Source: Chloroflexota bacterium
GTDB lineage: Bacteria; Chloroflexota; Anaerolineae; B4-G1
Reading direction: 5' to 3'
Length of the DNA: 18,213 nt
NCBI GenBank assembly: GCA_011046405.1
Contig: DSAR01000019.1
Location: forward strand, 1-18,213
The translations under genes were made by a program, and so were the position numbers. This document shows, one piece after another, positions 1-8,407 of this stretch; positions within the stretch are counted from its first letter, which is position 1; each line of letters begins with the position of its first letter. Under the pieces are notes generated by a model. The model did not search any database, was not told where the DNA came from, and saw only the letters and a list, made by a program, of their open reading frames with translations.

Positions 1-7
1 ATACACC

Positions 8-2800
8 ATGATGACACAAATCCTTTTCATACTCCGCTGGTATGTCACAATCCAGATCTTCGGCCTGGCGGCGCTGCCGCTGAGCCAGGTTTTGTTTCGC
101 CACCTGCCTGATCGCGGCTACACGGCTTCCAAAGCCCTGGGGCTTTTATTGACCGGCTGGGTTTTCTGGATGACGACCTCCCTCGGATGGACGCTTAACA
201 CAGCCGGCGCCATCTTGGCGGCTCTGGTCATCGTCGCCGTCGCCGGGTTCGCGCTTTATCAACACACCTATGGCGCAGACAGTCAGCATCCAGATAAATC
301 TGATATCGCCTCCTCAGATACCGTCCGCCCGCCCTGGCGGGTAGTTTTGGTCTCGGAAATTCTCTTCGGGCTGGCTTTTGCCGCCTTGTGCGTCGTGCGC
401 TCCCGGATGCCACGGATTCAGACAGCCGGCGGCGAGAAGTGGATGGAGATCGCCTTCCTGCGGGCGATTCTGCGAGCGGATCGTTTTCCGCCCCACGACC
501 CCTGGCTCTCCGGCTTCGCCATCTCCTACTACTATTTTGGCTACGTGATGACGGCGATGGTGACGCGCTTGTCGGCCGTCCCCCCGTCGATCGCCTTCAA
601 CCTGGGGACCGCCGGCCTCTTTGCACTCACCTGCACGGGCGCCTTTGGCCTGGTCTACAACCTGCTGGCGGTCGAGCGGGATGCCGGCCGCGATCTCACC
701 AACCTTGATAAGATTGAGATCAATGAGATCAGCGAGATCGATCAGCATCCAGAGGCGAAACGCGATCGGGAGGAAAGTGCAAGTTCAAGTCACTGGTTCC
801 CCGTGTTGGGCGGGCTATTGGGGCCGCTGCTGGTGACAGTGATGGGAAACCTGGAAGGTTTCCTGGAAATGCTGCACGCGCGCGGGCTCGGTCCAGCGAT
901 CTTCTGGCAATGGTTGGACATTCGCAACCTCAATAGCGCACCGCCGCCGTTCGCCGAGGGCACTTGGGTGCCGCAGCGATTTTTCTGGTGGTGGCAAGCC
1001 AGCCGCGTCGTCCGCGATTACGCGCCCTGGGGCGCCGCGCAAGAGGTGATCGACGAGTTCCCCGCCTTCAGCTTCATCCTCGGCGACCTGCACCCCCACG
1101 TGCTCGCCCTGCCCTTCGTCTTATTGGCCCTGGCCCTGGCCTGGCAGCTTTATCTGTCGGTCGCCCGGCGCGAACAGTGGACGATGCGACCTGATTGGGA
1201 GACGGCGTGGCGCTTTCTCGTCTACGCCGTCTGCCTGGGAGGGCTGGGTTTTCTCAATACGTGGGATTTTCCCATCTACCTTTTCGTCGTCGTCGCCGCC
1301 TACTTCCTGGCCCTCTTGCAGGCGGCGCCCAGTCGTCAAGCGACGCTTCGCCTTGCTCGATGGACGTTTGGCGTATCCGCCGGATGCCCGTCATCCGCGT
1401 TGTCTTTTTGCCTGCTGTGCGCCGCTTTGCTCTTCCTCGCCCTGGGGCTGGTCAGCGTCATTCTTTACCTCCCCTTCTGGATCGGTTTCCAGTCCCAGGC
1501 CGGGGGCATCCTGTTGAACGTGTTCAACGCCACGCGGGTCGCCCATTTTGTCGTGATGTTCGGTCCTTTGCTCTTCGTCGTCGTCGCCTTCGTCGTCGAC
1601 CAGGCCTGGCGGAGCGACGTGCAGTGGCGAGAGACGGCGCGCTGGACAGCGCGCTGTACAGCGTTGGCCATCGCGGGTCTCGTCGGCCTCCTGTCGCTCA
1701 CCCTCGCCGTCGCCTTGCTGTTGACGTGCTTGGGCGTCATACCGGCCCAGGGGATCGGCACCTACCTGCATGCCTGGCTATACGAACAGCCACTGCCCGG
1801 TTTCGAGGCAAGCGCCAACGTGCGCGGACTGATCGCCCGTCGCATCCTTCTACATTTGCTGGCCGCCTGGACCGCCTTCGGGTTGATCGCCTTACTGGTC
1901 ATGATTTTACGTTCCTTGATCCGGCGCATTGAGACCGGGTGGACGCCAATCCCATCGAAGTCAGATAACGCCCCTAACCTGGACAAGCCAGAACCAAAAA
2001 GGGACATCAACGACAAATTCTTGCTCAACGTACAAGGATATCCTGGGTTAAGGCCTAAACCTTCCCGAAGCGCGTCGCCCGTTTTCGCGCTACTGCTCGT
2101 AGCGACCGGCGCGCTTCTGGCTTTAAGCGTGGAATACGTCTACCTACGCGATCACTTCGGCACACGAATGAACACCGTCTTCAAGTTCTATTTCCAGGCG
2201 TGGGTGACGTGGGGTGTGGTGGCCGGTTATGCGTTGGCGCGCTTCATCCGTTCCGGGCGCCGGTGGATCGTGACGGCAGCTATGCTCCTGGTGGCTGCGG
2301 GGCTGATCTATCCCGTCCTGGCTATCCCGACCCGCGCCCGAGAATACGGCGGGCCGCCGACGCTCGACGGCGCAGCTCACCTGGCCAGTTCCAACCCCGA
2401 TGATTACGCCGCCATCGCGTGGCTCAATCAAAACGTCGAGGGAGCGCCGGTGATCCTGGAAGCGCCCGCCGACGAGCGAAACGCCTACGTGTACGAGGGC
2501 CGCGTGTCGGCCCACACCGGTTTACCGACCGTGCTTGGATGGGCCGGGCACGAGCATCAATGGCGTGGAACCTACGACGAACAGACGCGGCGAGCGGAAG
2601 ATATCGAGATGCTCTACACCAGCCTCGACCCCAACGAGACGTGGGCGCTGCTCGAAAAATATGACGTCCGCTACGTCTACGTCGGGCCGGTGGAACGAGC
2701 ACGCTATCCGGCTGCCAGCCTGAACAAGTTCAACCAATTGCTGGAACCCGTCTACAACATAGACGCAGTAACGATATACCAGGTGAGATATGATTCATGA
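8..2800 (+). CDS. DUF2298 / Chlor_Arch_YYY-family polytopic membrane protein
   Basis: A 930-aa multi-spanning membrane protein of the DUF2298 ('YYY') family, of unproven function but resembling GT-C glycosyltransferases. Visible family signatures are a GGEKWMEIAFLRA...PPHDPWLSGF block followed by the name-giving SYYYFGY (about residues 141-180), and EFPAFSFILGDLHPH (residues 350-364), whose D-L-H-P-H core is likely in the active or binding site. Many hydrophobic segments alternate with two hydrophilic inserts (about residues 225-265 and 640-690). The last 120 residues are soluble and carry the conserved GLPTVLGWAGHEHQWRG stretch. Length is normal for the family. The ATG at 8 is the first available start, but only 7 bases precede it, so its ribosome binding site cannot be judged. 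It overlaps the next gene by 11 nt, which implies co-translation. The family call is firm; a sugar-transfer role is inference. Confidence 0.93.
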   Translation: MMTQILFILRWYVTIQIFGLAALPLSQVLFRHLPDRGYTASKALGLLLTGWVFWMTTSLGWTLNTAGAILAALVIVAVAGFALYQHTYGADSQHPDKSDIASSDTVRPPWRVVLVSEILFGLAFAALCVVRSRMPRIQTAGGEKWMEIAFLRAILRADRFPPHDPWLSGFAISYYYFGYVMTAMVTRLSAVPPSIAFNLGTAGLFALTCTGAFGLVYNLLAVERDAGRDLTNLDKIEINEISEIDQHPEAKRDREESASSSHWFPVLGGLLGPLLVTVMGNLEGFLEMLHARGLGPAIFWQWLDIRNLNSAPPPFAEGTWVPQRFFWWWQASRVVRDYAPWGAAQEVIDEFPAFSFILGDLHPHVLALPFVLLALALAWQLYLSVARREQWTMRPDWETAWRFLVYAVCLGGLGFLNTWDFPIYLFVVVAAYFLALLQAAPSRQATLRLARWTFGVSAGCPSSALSFCLLCAALLFLALGLVSVILYLPFWIGFQSQAGGILLNVFNATRVAHFVVMFGPLLFVVVAFVVDQAWRSDVQWRETARWTARCTALAIAGLVGLLSLTLAVALLLTCLGVIPAQGIGTYLHAWLYEQPLPGFEASANVRGLIARRILLHLLAAWTAFGLIALLVMILRSLIRRIETGWTPIPSKSDNAPNLDKPEPKRDINDKFLLNVQGYPGLRPKPSRSASPVFALLLVATGALLALSVEYVYLRDHFGTRMNTVFKFYFQAWVTWGVVAGYALARFIRSGRRWIVTAAMLLVAAGLIYPVLAIPTRAREYGGPPTLDGAAHLASSNPDDYAAIAWLNQNVEGAPVILEAPADERNAYVYEGRVSAHTGLPTVLGWAGHEHQWRGTYDEQTRRAEDIEMLYTSLDPNETWALLEKYDVRYVYVGPVERARYPAASLNKFNQLLEPVYNIDAVTIYQVRYDS

Positions 2801-4730
2801 CACAGCACACACGCACGACGTCTATTCGCCGCAGCGACGCAAACGTAAACGACGCCTGACCGTCGAGACAGCCCTGTGGCTAATCGTCCTGGCGTTGGCC
2901 TTGAGTTTGCGGCTCTTTCAACTCGACCGGGCGCCGCTATCGATTCCCGAGGCCCGTGAGGCGACGCTGGCCTGGCGGGCGGCGTCTGGGCAGGGGCTGC
3001 CCCAACACGACGATTATAGCCCGCTGCTCTTCACCCTGAACACGGCGACGTTTACGCTGCGGGGCGGGGCGACCGACAGTCTGGCCCGCTGGTGGCCAGC
3101 CCTGGCGGGCGCCTTGCTCGCGCTGACACCCGCCCTGCTCCGGGAACACATTGGGCGCGTGGGCGCGTTGGTGACCGGGCTGTACCTGGCCATTTCGCCT
3201 GCCTGCCTGGTGGCCTCACGCCAGGTGGATGGCGCCATCTTCGCCGCCCTGGGCGGGATGATCTGTCTGGGAGGACTTTATCGCACGGTCAGTGCGACGC
3301 ACGCCAGCGACAATCGCTGGCTATACCTTTCGGCCCTGGGGCTGGCCCTGGCCGTGACCGGCAGCTCGCTGCTTTACGGGATCATGTTGCCCCTGGGAAT
3401 CGCGGTCGGCGGTGGGATGTATTTGCTCGTCGAGAGAGCCGGAGACGAGCAGGACAAGGACCTGGCGGATGCGTTTCATCCACGCAACCTGTACCCACAG
3501 ATTCGTTCCCATTGGTTGCGTTTCGCGATCGTCGCTTCGGTGCTGGCGTTGGCCTTTTCCACGATGCTGGGAGTTAACCCCGGGGGTCTGGGGGCCACTG
3601 GCGGATTGCTGGCCGATTGGCTGGCCGGCTTTCAGGCCAGGGAATCGACTATGCCACCGCTCACACTCCTTCTCATCTACGAACCGGTGGCTTTGCTGTT
3701 TGGCCTGGGGGGGATAGGGGTGGTTCTATGGCGCCAGCACCGCTTCGGTATCGTGCTAGGCATGTGGGTCGTTTTCAGCAGCTTCCTGTTGGCCCTGGCG
3801 CCCGGGCGAGCGCCATTGGCCATGCTGGGCATCGTGCTGCCTTTATCCTTGCTCGTTGGGATCACCTGCGAACAATTGATCCAGACATTTCTTCGAGAAA
3901 GCCATTGGGTGAACGAAGGAATTCACGCGCCCGTGGTAGTGATCCTGTGGATTCACTGCGGCTTGATGTTGGCGCGCTACACTGTCTCTGGAACACTGAG
4001 CGATCTGGCCCTGGTCTTGCTCACCGTGGCCCTACAGATCATGCTGGCGGCGATGTTCGCTATCACGATGGATGTCGGCGCGGCCGTGCGGGCGCTCCTG
4101 ATGGGAACAGGGTTCGTGGCCCTGGGCGTGACGTTCGCCGCCGGATGGGGCGTCGCACACGTCCGGCCTGCGGATCCCCGCGAGCCCTTGCTGCACGCGC
4201 CCACCGATCTCGGCATGCATGCCTTGGTAGAGACGTTACGCGAGCGCTCCTGGCGCGAGACCGGGCTTCCCAACACGCTGCCCATTGCTTACCAGGCCAA
4301 CCTCGATTCACCCCTGGCCTGGTACCTGCGCGCGCTAGATAGCGGCTTCAGCCAGGCCCGCTTGATCGATGATTCAAGAGAACGCGCAGATACCCCGGGC
4401 GAGCGTCCGAGCACCGATCGCCTATTTTCCACCATCGTGACGGCAGAGCGAGACCCCAGCGCACTGGCAGAGATTTTGAACTTGCCCTACGATACGCTCG
4501 GCGACACTGACGACAGCACCACCCCGATCGTGGGGCAGGATTTCGTTCTACACCGGCGTTGGGATCCAAAAATTGTCGATTGGACTTGGGCGTGGCCGCC
4601 ACCGGATAGGCTTTATCCCCAGTTTCGGGATTTGGTCAAATGGTGGATGTTCCGCGAGACCGATACGCCGCCGCCAGTGGAAGAGACGCTTGTTTTGTGG
4701 GTGCTGGAAGACGCCGTTTGGCTCAGGTAG
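2790..4730 (+). CDS. GT39/PMT-like polytopic membrane protein with degenerate acidic motif
   Basis: A 646-aa membrane protein. A basic cytoplasmic N-terminus (RRKRKRR, about 16-22) precedes the first membrane helix (about 26-42), and many more hydrophobic segments follow to about residue 460; the C-terminal 170 residues are soluble. Its layout parallels Agl23/GT39 proteins: after helix 1 comes RLFQLDRAPLSIPEAREA, then QHDDYSPLL about 20 residues later, matching DRVQSHDES and QHDPLMHGP of the downstream neighbour. Where GT-C enzymes usually have Asp-Glu, this protein has Pro53-Glu54, so it may not be a standard transferase. It starts at ATG 2790, inside the end of the previous gene, with AGGTGA at 2781-2786 as ribosome binding site. 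It sits between the YYY and Agl23 genes and probably acts with them. The exact substrate is unknown. Confidence 0.85.
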   Translation: MIHDTAHTHDVYSPQRRKRKRRLTVETALWLIVLALALSLRLFQLDRAPLSIPEAREATLAWRAASGQGLPQHDDYSPLLFTLNTATFTLRGGATDSLARWWPALAGALLALTPALLREHIGRVGALVTGLYLAISPACLVASRQVDGAIFAALGGMICLGGLYRTVSATHASDNRWLYLSALGLALAVTGSSLLYGIMLPLGIAVGGGMYLLVERAGDEQDKDLADAFHPRNLYPQIRSHWLRFAIVASVLALAFSTMLGVNPGGLGATGGLLADWLAGFQARESTMPPLTLLLIYEPVALLFGLGGIGVVLWRQHRFGIVLGMWVVFSSFLLALAPGRAPLAMLGIVLPLSLLVGITCEQLIQTFLRESHWVNEGIHAPVVVILWIHCGLMLARYTVSGTLSDLALVLLTVALQIMLAAMFAITMDVGAAVRALLMGTGFVALGVTFAAGWGVAHVRPADPREPLLHAPTDLGMHALVETLRERSWRETGLPNTLPIAYQANLDSPLAWYLRALDSGFSQARLIDDSRERADTPGERPSTDRLFSTIVTAERDPSALAEILNLPYDTLGDTDDSTTPIVGQDFVLHRRWDPKIVDWTWAWPPPDRLYPQFRDLVKWWMFRETDTPPPVEETLVLWVLEDAVWLR

Positions 4731-4750
4731 ATCAGGAAAGGTAGTGTAAG

Positions 4751-4773
4751 GTGCAGGCAACCGGAGGTTGCAC
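4751..4773 (+). other. Small intergenic hairpin upstream of the Agl23-NHL gene
   Basis: GCAACC (4757-4762) pairs with GGTTGC (4766-4771) around a GGA loop; a competing fold pairs GTGCA (4751-4755) with TGCAC (4769-4773). No U-run follows, so it is not a classical intrinsic terminator. The stem takes up the GGAGG in front of the TTG at 4768. This may be chance or a weak processing or attenuation element in the 100-nt gap. Confidence 0.3.
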
Positions 4774-4817
4774 GCATTGAGAAGATACAACTTTAGCGCC
4801 ATACGACTGAAGATAGC

Positions 4818-4825
4818 AGGAGGAG
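4818..4825 (+). promoter_or_regulatory. Ribosome binding site that sets the GTG start of the Agl23-NHL gene
   Basis: AGGAGGAG, a near-perfect anti-16S match, ends 5 nt before the GTG at 4831. It favours this GTG over the upstream in-frame TTG at 4768. Confidence 0.85.
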
Positions 4826-4830
4826 TAGGT

Positions 4831-7800
4831 GTGAAACAGACAGCTAAAATGAGGATGCTAGATAGACCATTGACTGAATTGACACACTGGGATTGGGAGA
4901 AAACGCTGTATGCGGTGCTCATCATCGTCGCATTGACGAGCAGATTGTGGGGCCTGGGTGACCGGGTTCAGAGCCACGACGAGAGCATTCATACCAAGTA
5001 TTCGTGGAATCTATACGCCGGGCACGGCTTCCAACATGATCCGTTGATGCACGGGCCATACCTGTTCCACGTCACGGCGCTCTCCTATTTCTTCTTCGGC
5101 GACAATGATTTTTCAGCCCGGATACCGGTCGCACTGATGGGCGTGGCCATCGTGGCGTTTCCCTGGCTGCTGCGGCGTTGGCTGGGACGCTTTGGCGCGT
5201 TGGCGACCGCCCTCTTCCTGTTGATCTCGCCATCTATCGCCTACTATTCCCGCTACATCCGGCACGATATCCCCATCATCCTGTGGTCGCTCATCATCAT
5301 CTGGGCCATCTTCGCCTACCTGCGAGACGGACGGGAACGATGGCTCTACCTGATGGCAGCCGGCGTCTCCCTGGGATTCGCCACCAAGGAGGTCGCCTTC
5401 ATCTACAACGCCATTTTCGGCTTCTTCCTGATCGGGTTATTCGTCGTGCAGGCTATGGAACGGCGTTGGTCCAACGAGAATCTGAAGTTGGCCGTGCAAA
5501 TCGCCCTGGTGACTGCTGTGATCGGCCTTGTAATCGTAGTGATCGTAGAACTCAGCCTTTTGATCAAGCCGAATGACCAGTCGACTTTGGGTTGGTTGAC
5601 CATCTTGGGCGGCCTACTGACCGGATTGGGATTGTTGGGAGCCCTGGGACTGGTGCTGATAGGGACGTGGTCGACCTGGCGCGAATACCGCTCGTTCGAC
5701 CTGACCATCCTCTTAGGAACATTGTGTTTGCCCTTCCTCTCTCCGCTGCCGATCGCGGTAATCGGTTTGGATCCGCTGCACTACAAAGCGCCGATCGTCT
5801 ATGCCTCAGCTGCCATTATCGGCACCGTGATACTGATATCGGCCGCGGTGGGACTGCTCTGGAACTGGCGGCGCTGGTCCGTCGCGGCGGCGATTCATTA
5901 CGCCATCTTCGCGGTGTTGTTCACCACCGTTTTCACCAATGGTTTCGGGCTTGCCAGCGGTATGGTCGGATCATTAGGTTACTGGTTGGCCCAGCACGAG
6001 GTCCAGCGAGGAAGTCAACCCGAATACTACTACGTGGTCATGGTTTTCTTTTACGAATATCTGCCCGCGTTGTTGACACTCGTCACTGGCGGCTACCTGG
6101 CCTATTCATCAGGCAAACGGTTTCTTCTCGGCCTCGGGACACCCCCGTCTGATGATTCAGCCATCGAGAAATCTACAGACGACAACGTTGAGAATATGGA
6201 GAACAAAAGCGCCGCCCCCGTCCCAACTGCCTTTCTCGCGTTTCTGTTTTGGTGGATCATCACCGCCTGGGGAGGCTATTCCTACGCTGGCGAGCGCATG
6301 CCCTGGCTGACGGTCCACATCGCGCTGCCTATGATCCTGCTATCCGGCTGGTTGGTGGGACGATTGATCGAGCAAATCGACTGGCGGCGGGTGATCGAGC
6401 GGCGAGTCTGGCTCGTGGCGCTACTGGCGCCCCCGTTCGTGGCGGCGTTGGCAGCGTTCCTCGCCACGATCCGTTCTGGCATCTTCCAGGGATATGAGCT
6501 GGCGCAGTTGAACAACACCTTGCGCTTCATCGGCGGGCTCCTGGGCGTGCTGGGATTCGGCGGCGGGCTGCTTTACCTGATCTACCGCAGCGGGCGCACG
6601 GCGACGCGCGTTTTGTTGCTCGTGGCCCTATCGCTGCCGGTTTTCCTCACGATGCGCACCGCCTGGCGCTTCTGCTTCGTCACCCACGATTATCCGACTG
6701 AGTTCCTGGTCTACGCCCACGCCGCCCCGGCCGTACACGATACGATGGATCGCATTCGCGAGATATCCCGCCGCGTCACAGGCGTGCCCGAACTCATCCA
6801 GGTGGCCTATGGTTCCGACGGATCGACCCTTTGGTATTGGCAATTGCGCAACTTCCCCAACGCCATTTTCTACGGCGAAACCCCCTCGCGAGATCAGATG
6901 GAAGCCCCCATCGTCATCGCCGGGCGCAATCAGTGGGACGCGGTCGCCCCTTACATGGACCGGGGGTACGTGGTCGACACCTACACCTACCTCTGGTGGC
7001 CAATGGAGGACTACCGAAATCTCGAATGGTTGCGCCCCATACTGACCGATTCGAACGTGCGGGCGGCTCTATGGGACATCTGGTACGATCGGGACTATCG
7101 ACGTTACGATCAATTAGCCGGCAAGACACATAATCTGGATCAATGGCCACTGCGCAGCGACTACCGGCTCTACATCCGCCGCGACCTAGCGGGCGAGATA
7201 TGGGATCTGGGAATGACCCAACTGACGGGTGCTGAGGCCATTGGCCCGATCGATCCCTACGAACAGGGCTGGCGAGAGATCGCCGCCCGACACGTGTTTG
7301 GCGGGCAGGGATCTGAGCCGGGATGGTTCCAGGCACCGCGCGACGTCAGCATCGGCCCCGATGGGGCGGTGTACGTCGTCGATGGGCTCAACCACCGCGT
7401 TCAGAAGTTCACGCCTGAAGGGGACTTTCTCACCGCCTGGGGCGTCTATTCCACACTGGAGATGGAGTCTGGACGGGCTCAGGGCTTTAACGACCCCTGG
7501 GGGATTGCCGTCGGCGAGGAGGCCGTCTACGTCGCCGACACCTGGAACCATCGCATTCAGAAAATGGATCTGGAGGGCAACCTACTCCGCGTGTGGGGCC
7601 AGTTTGGAGAATATCAGACGCTTGGACACAGCGCCTTTTATGGACCGCGAGGCGTGACTTTGGGACCAGACGGGCTAGTCTACGTGACCGATACCGGCAA
7701 CAAGCGGGTGCAAGTCTTCGAAACGGATGGAACGTTCGCCTTCCAGTGGGGCGGATCCGGCGTCGTGGAGGGTTACCTGGACGAGCCAGTGGGCATCGCC

Positions 7801-8193
7801 TTCGACCCGGAGCAACAGGAAATCTACGTGGCCGATACGTGGAACCGGCGCGTGCAAGTCTTCCAACCGGATGGCGCCTTTATTCGCCAATGGCCCATCG
7901 TTGGGTGGGACGCCGGCCTGGGCGACGAAAAGCCCTACCTGGCGCTCGATGGTCAGGGACACGTCTACGTCACCGATCCCGGTCATTATCGGGTCTTGGT
8001 CTTCGACCGGATGGGCAATTATCTGCTATCTTTCGGGCGCTATGGGATGGATGATCGTTCGTTTGCCCTGCCCACGGGCATCGCAGTGACCGATGATGGC
8101 GTCATCTACGTCGCCGACACCCACGGCAATCGGATTCTTGTATTCGACCCACTCAATTTTACGGGCGCGGGAGTACGGTCGGAGTCGGAATAG
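4831..8193 (+). CDS. Agl23-family (TIGR03663-type) membrane glycosyltransferase-like protein fused to a C-terminal NHL propeller
   Basis: A 1120-aa two-part protein. Residues about 20-610 are a polytopic GT-C-like membrane domain of the 'flippase activity-associated Agl23' family: DRVQSHDESIH (Asp50-Glu51) after the first helix, HDPLMHGP at 69-76, then YYSRYIRHDIP and FATKEVAFIYN. After a soluble linker, the last 280 residues hold six NHL-type repeats, each with a core such as VYVADTWNHRIQK or IYVADTWNRRVQV, followed by a DGxFxxxWG-like turn. Six repeats are enough for a closed beta-propeller, probably outside the membrane. The GTG start at 4831 is chosen because AGGAGGAG lies 5 nt upstream; an in-frame TTG at 4768 has GGAGG touching it and would add 21 residues without hydrophobic character. 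Family known from archaeal N-glycosylation loci and Chloroflexota; a role in glycan assembly here is inferred. Confidence 0.9.
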   Translation: MKQTAKMRMLDRPLTELTHWDWEKTLYAVLIIVALTSRLWGLGDRVQSHDESIHTKYSWNLYAGHGFQHDPLMHGPYLFHVTALSYFFFGDNDFSARIPVALMGVAIVAFPWLLRRWLGRFGALATALFLLISPSIAYYSRYIRHDIPIILWSLIIIWAIFAYLRDGRERWLYLMAAGVSLGFATKEVAFIYNAIFGFFLIGLFVVQAMERRWSNENLKLAVQIALVTAVIGLVIVVIVELSLLIKPNDQSTLGWLTILGGLLTGLGLLGALGLVLIGTWSTWREYRSFDLTILLGTLCLPFLSPLPIAVIGLDPLHYKAPIVYASAAIIGTVILISAAVGLLWNWRRWSVAAAIHYAIFAVLFTTVFTNGFGLASGMVGSLGYWLAQHEVQRGSQPEYYYVVMVFFYEYLPALLTLVTGGYLAYSSGKRFLLGLGTPPSDDSAIEKSTDDNVENMENKSAAPVPTAFLAFLFWWIITAWGGYSYAGERMPWLTVHIALPMILLSGWLVGRLIEQIDWRRVIERRVWLVALLAPPFVAALAAFLATIRSGIFQGYELAQLNNTLRFIGGLLGVLGFGGGLLYLIYRSGRTATRVLLLVALSLPVFLTMRTAWRFCFVTHDYPTEFLVYAHAAPAVHDTMDRIREISRRVTGVPELIQVAYGSDGSTLWYWQLRNFPNAIFYGETPSRDQMEAPIVIAGRNQWDAVAPYMDRGYVVDTYTYLWWPMEDYRNLEWLRPILTDSNVRAALWDIWYDRDYRRYDQLAGKTHNLDQWPLRSDYRLYIRRDLAGEIWDLGMTQLTGAEAIGPIDPYEQGWREIAARHVFGGQGSEPGWFQAPRDVSIGPDGAVYVVDGLNHRVQKFTPEGDFLTAWGVYSTLEMESGRAQGFNDPWGIAVGEEAVYVADTWNHRIQKMDLEGNLLRVWGQFGEYQTLGHSAFYGPRGVTLGPDGLVYVTDTGNKRVQVFETDGTFAFQWGGSGVVEGYLDEPVGIAFDPEQQEIYVADTWNRRVQVFQPDGAFIRQWPIVGWDAGLGDEKPYLALDGQGHVYVTDPGHYRVLVFDRMGNYLLSFGRYGMDDRSFALPTGIAVTDDGVIYVADTHGNRILVFDPLNFTGAGVRSESE

Positions 8194-8211
8194 TCGAGGC
8201 GCTTGAGGTAG

Positions 8212-8407
8212 GGAGTTGAGAACTGAGAATTGAGAATTGAGAATTGAGAGTTGAGAATTGAGAATTGAGAGTTGAGAATTGAGAATTGAGAGTTGAGAAT
8301 TGAGAATTGAGAGTTGAGAATTGAGAACTGAGAACTGAGAATTGAGAGTTGAGAATTGAGAATTGAGAATTGAGAGTTGAGAATTGAGAATTGAGAGTTG
8401 AGAACTG
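8212..8407. repeat. Heptamer tandem repeat array (28 units, AGARYTG)
   Basis: Twenty-seven exact-length 7-bp units run from 8219 to 8407 without any indel, after one degenerate unit at 8212-8218. Three variants occur: AGAATTG (majority), AGAGTTG and AGAACTG. They are ordered: AGAATTG-AGAATTG-AGAGTTG triplets recur, giving a 21-bp higher-order period. The array fills almost the whole gap between the Agl23-NHL gene and the MFS gene. There are no spacers, so it is not a CRISPR. Similar short-unit arrays are a familiar feature of Chloroflexota and cyanobacterial genomes. Each plus-strand unit contains TGA; the minus strand has no stop codon in any frame. Confidence 0.97.

Noticed and set aside
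3617..4342. Plus-strand open frame of 241 codons inside the GT39-like gene
   Set aside because: An out-of-frame shadow with Arg/Gly-rich composition; the overlapping membrane protein frame is continuous and has typical hydrophobic segments.
8212..8407. CRISPR array
   Set aside because: Units are contiguous 7-mers without spacers and there are no cas genes.
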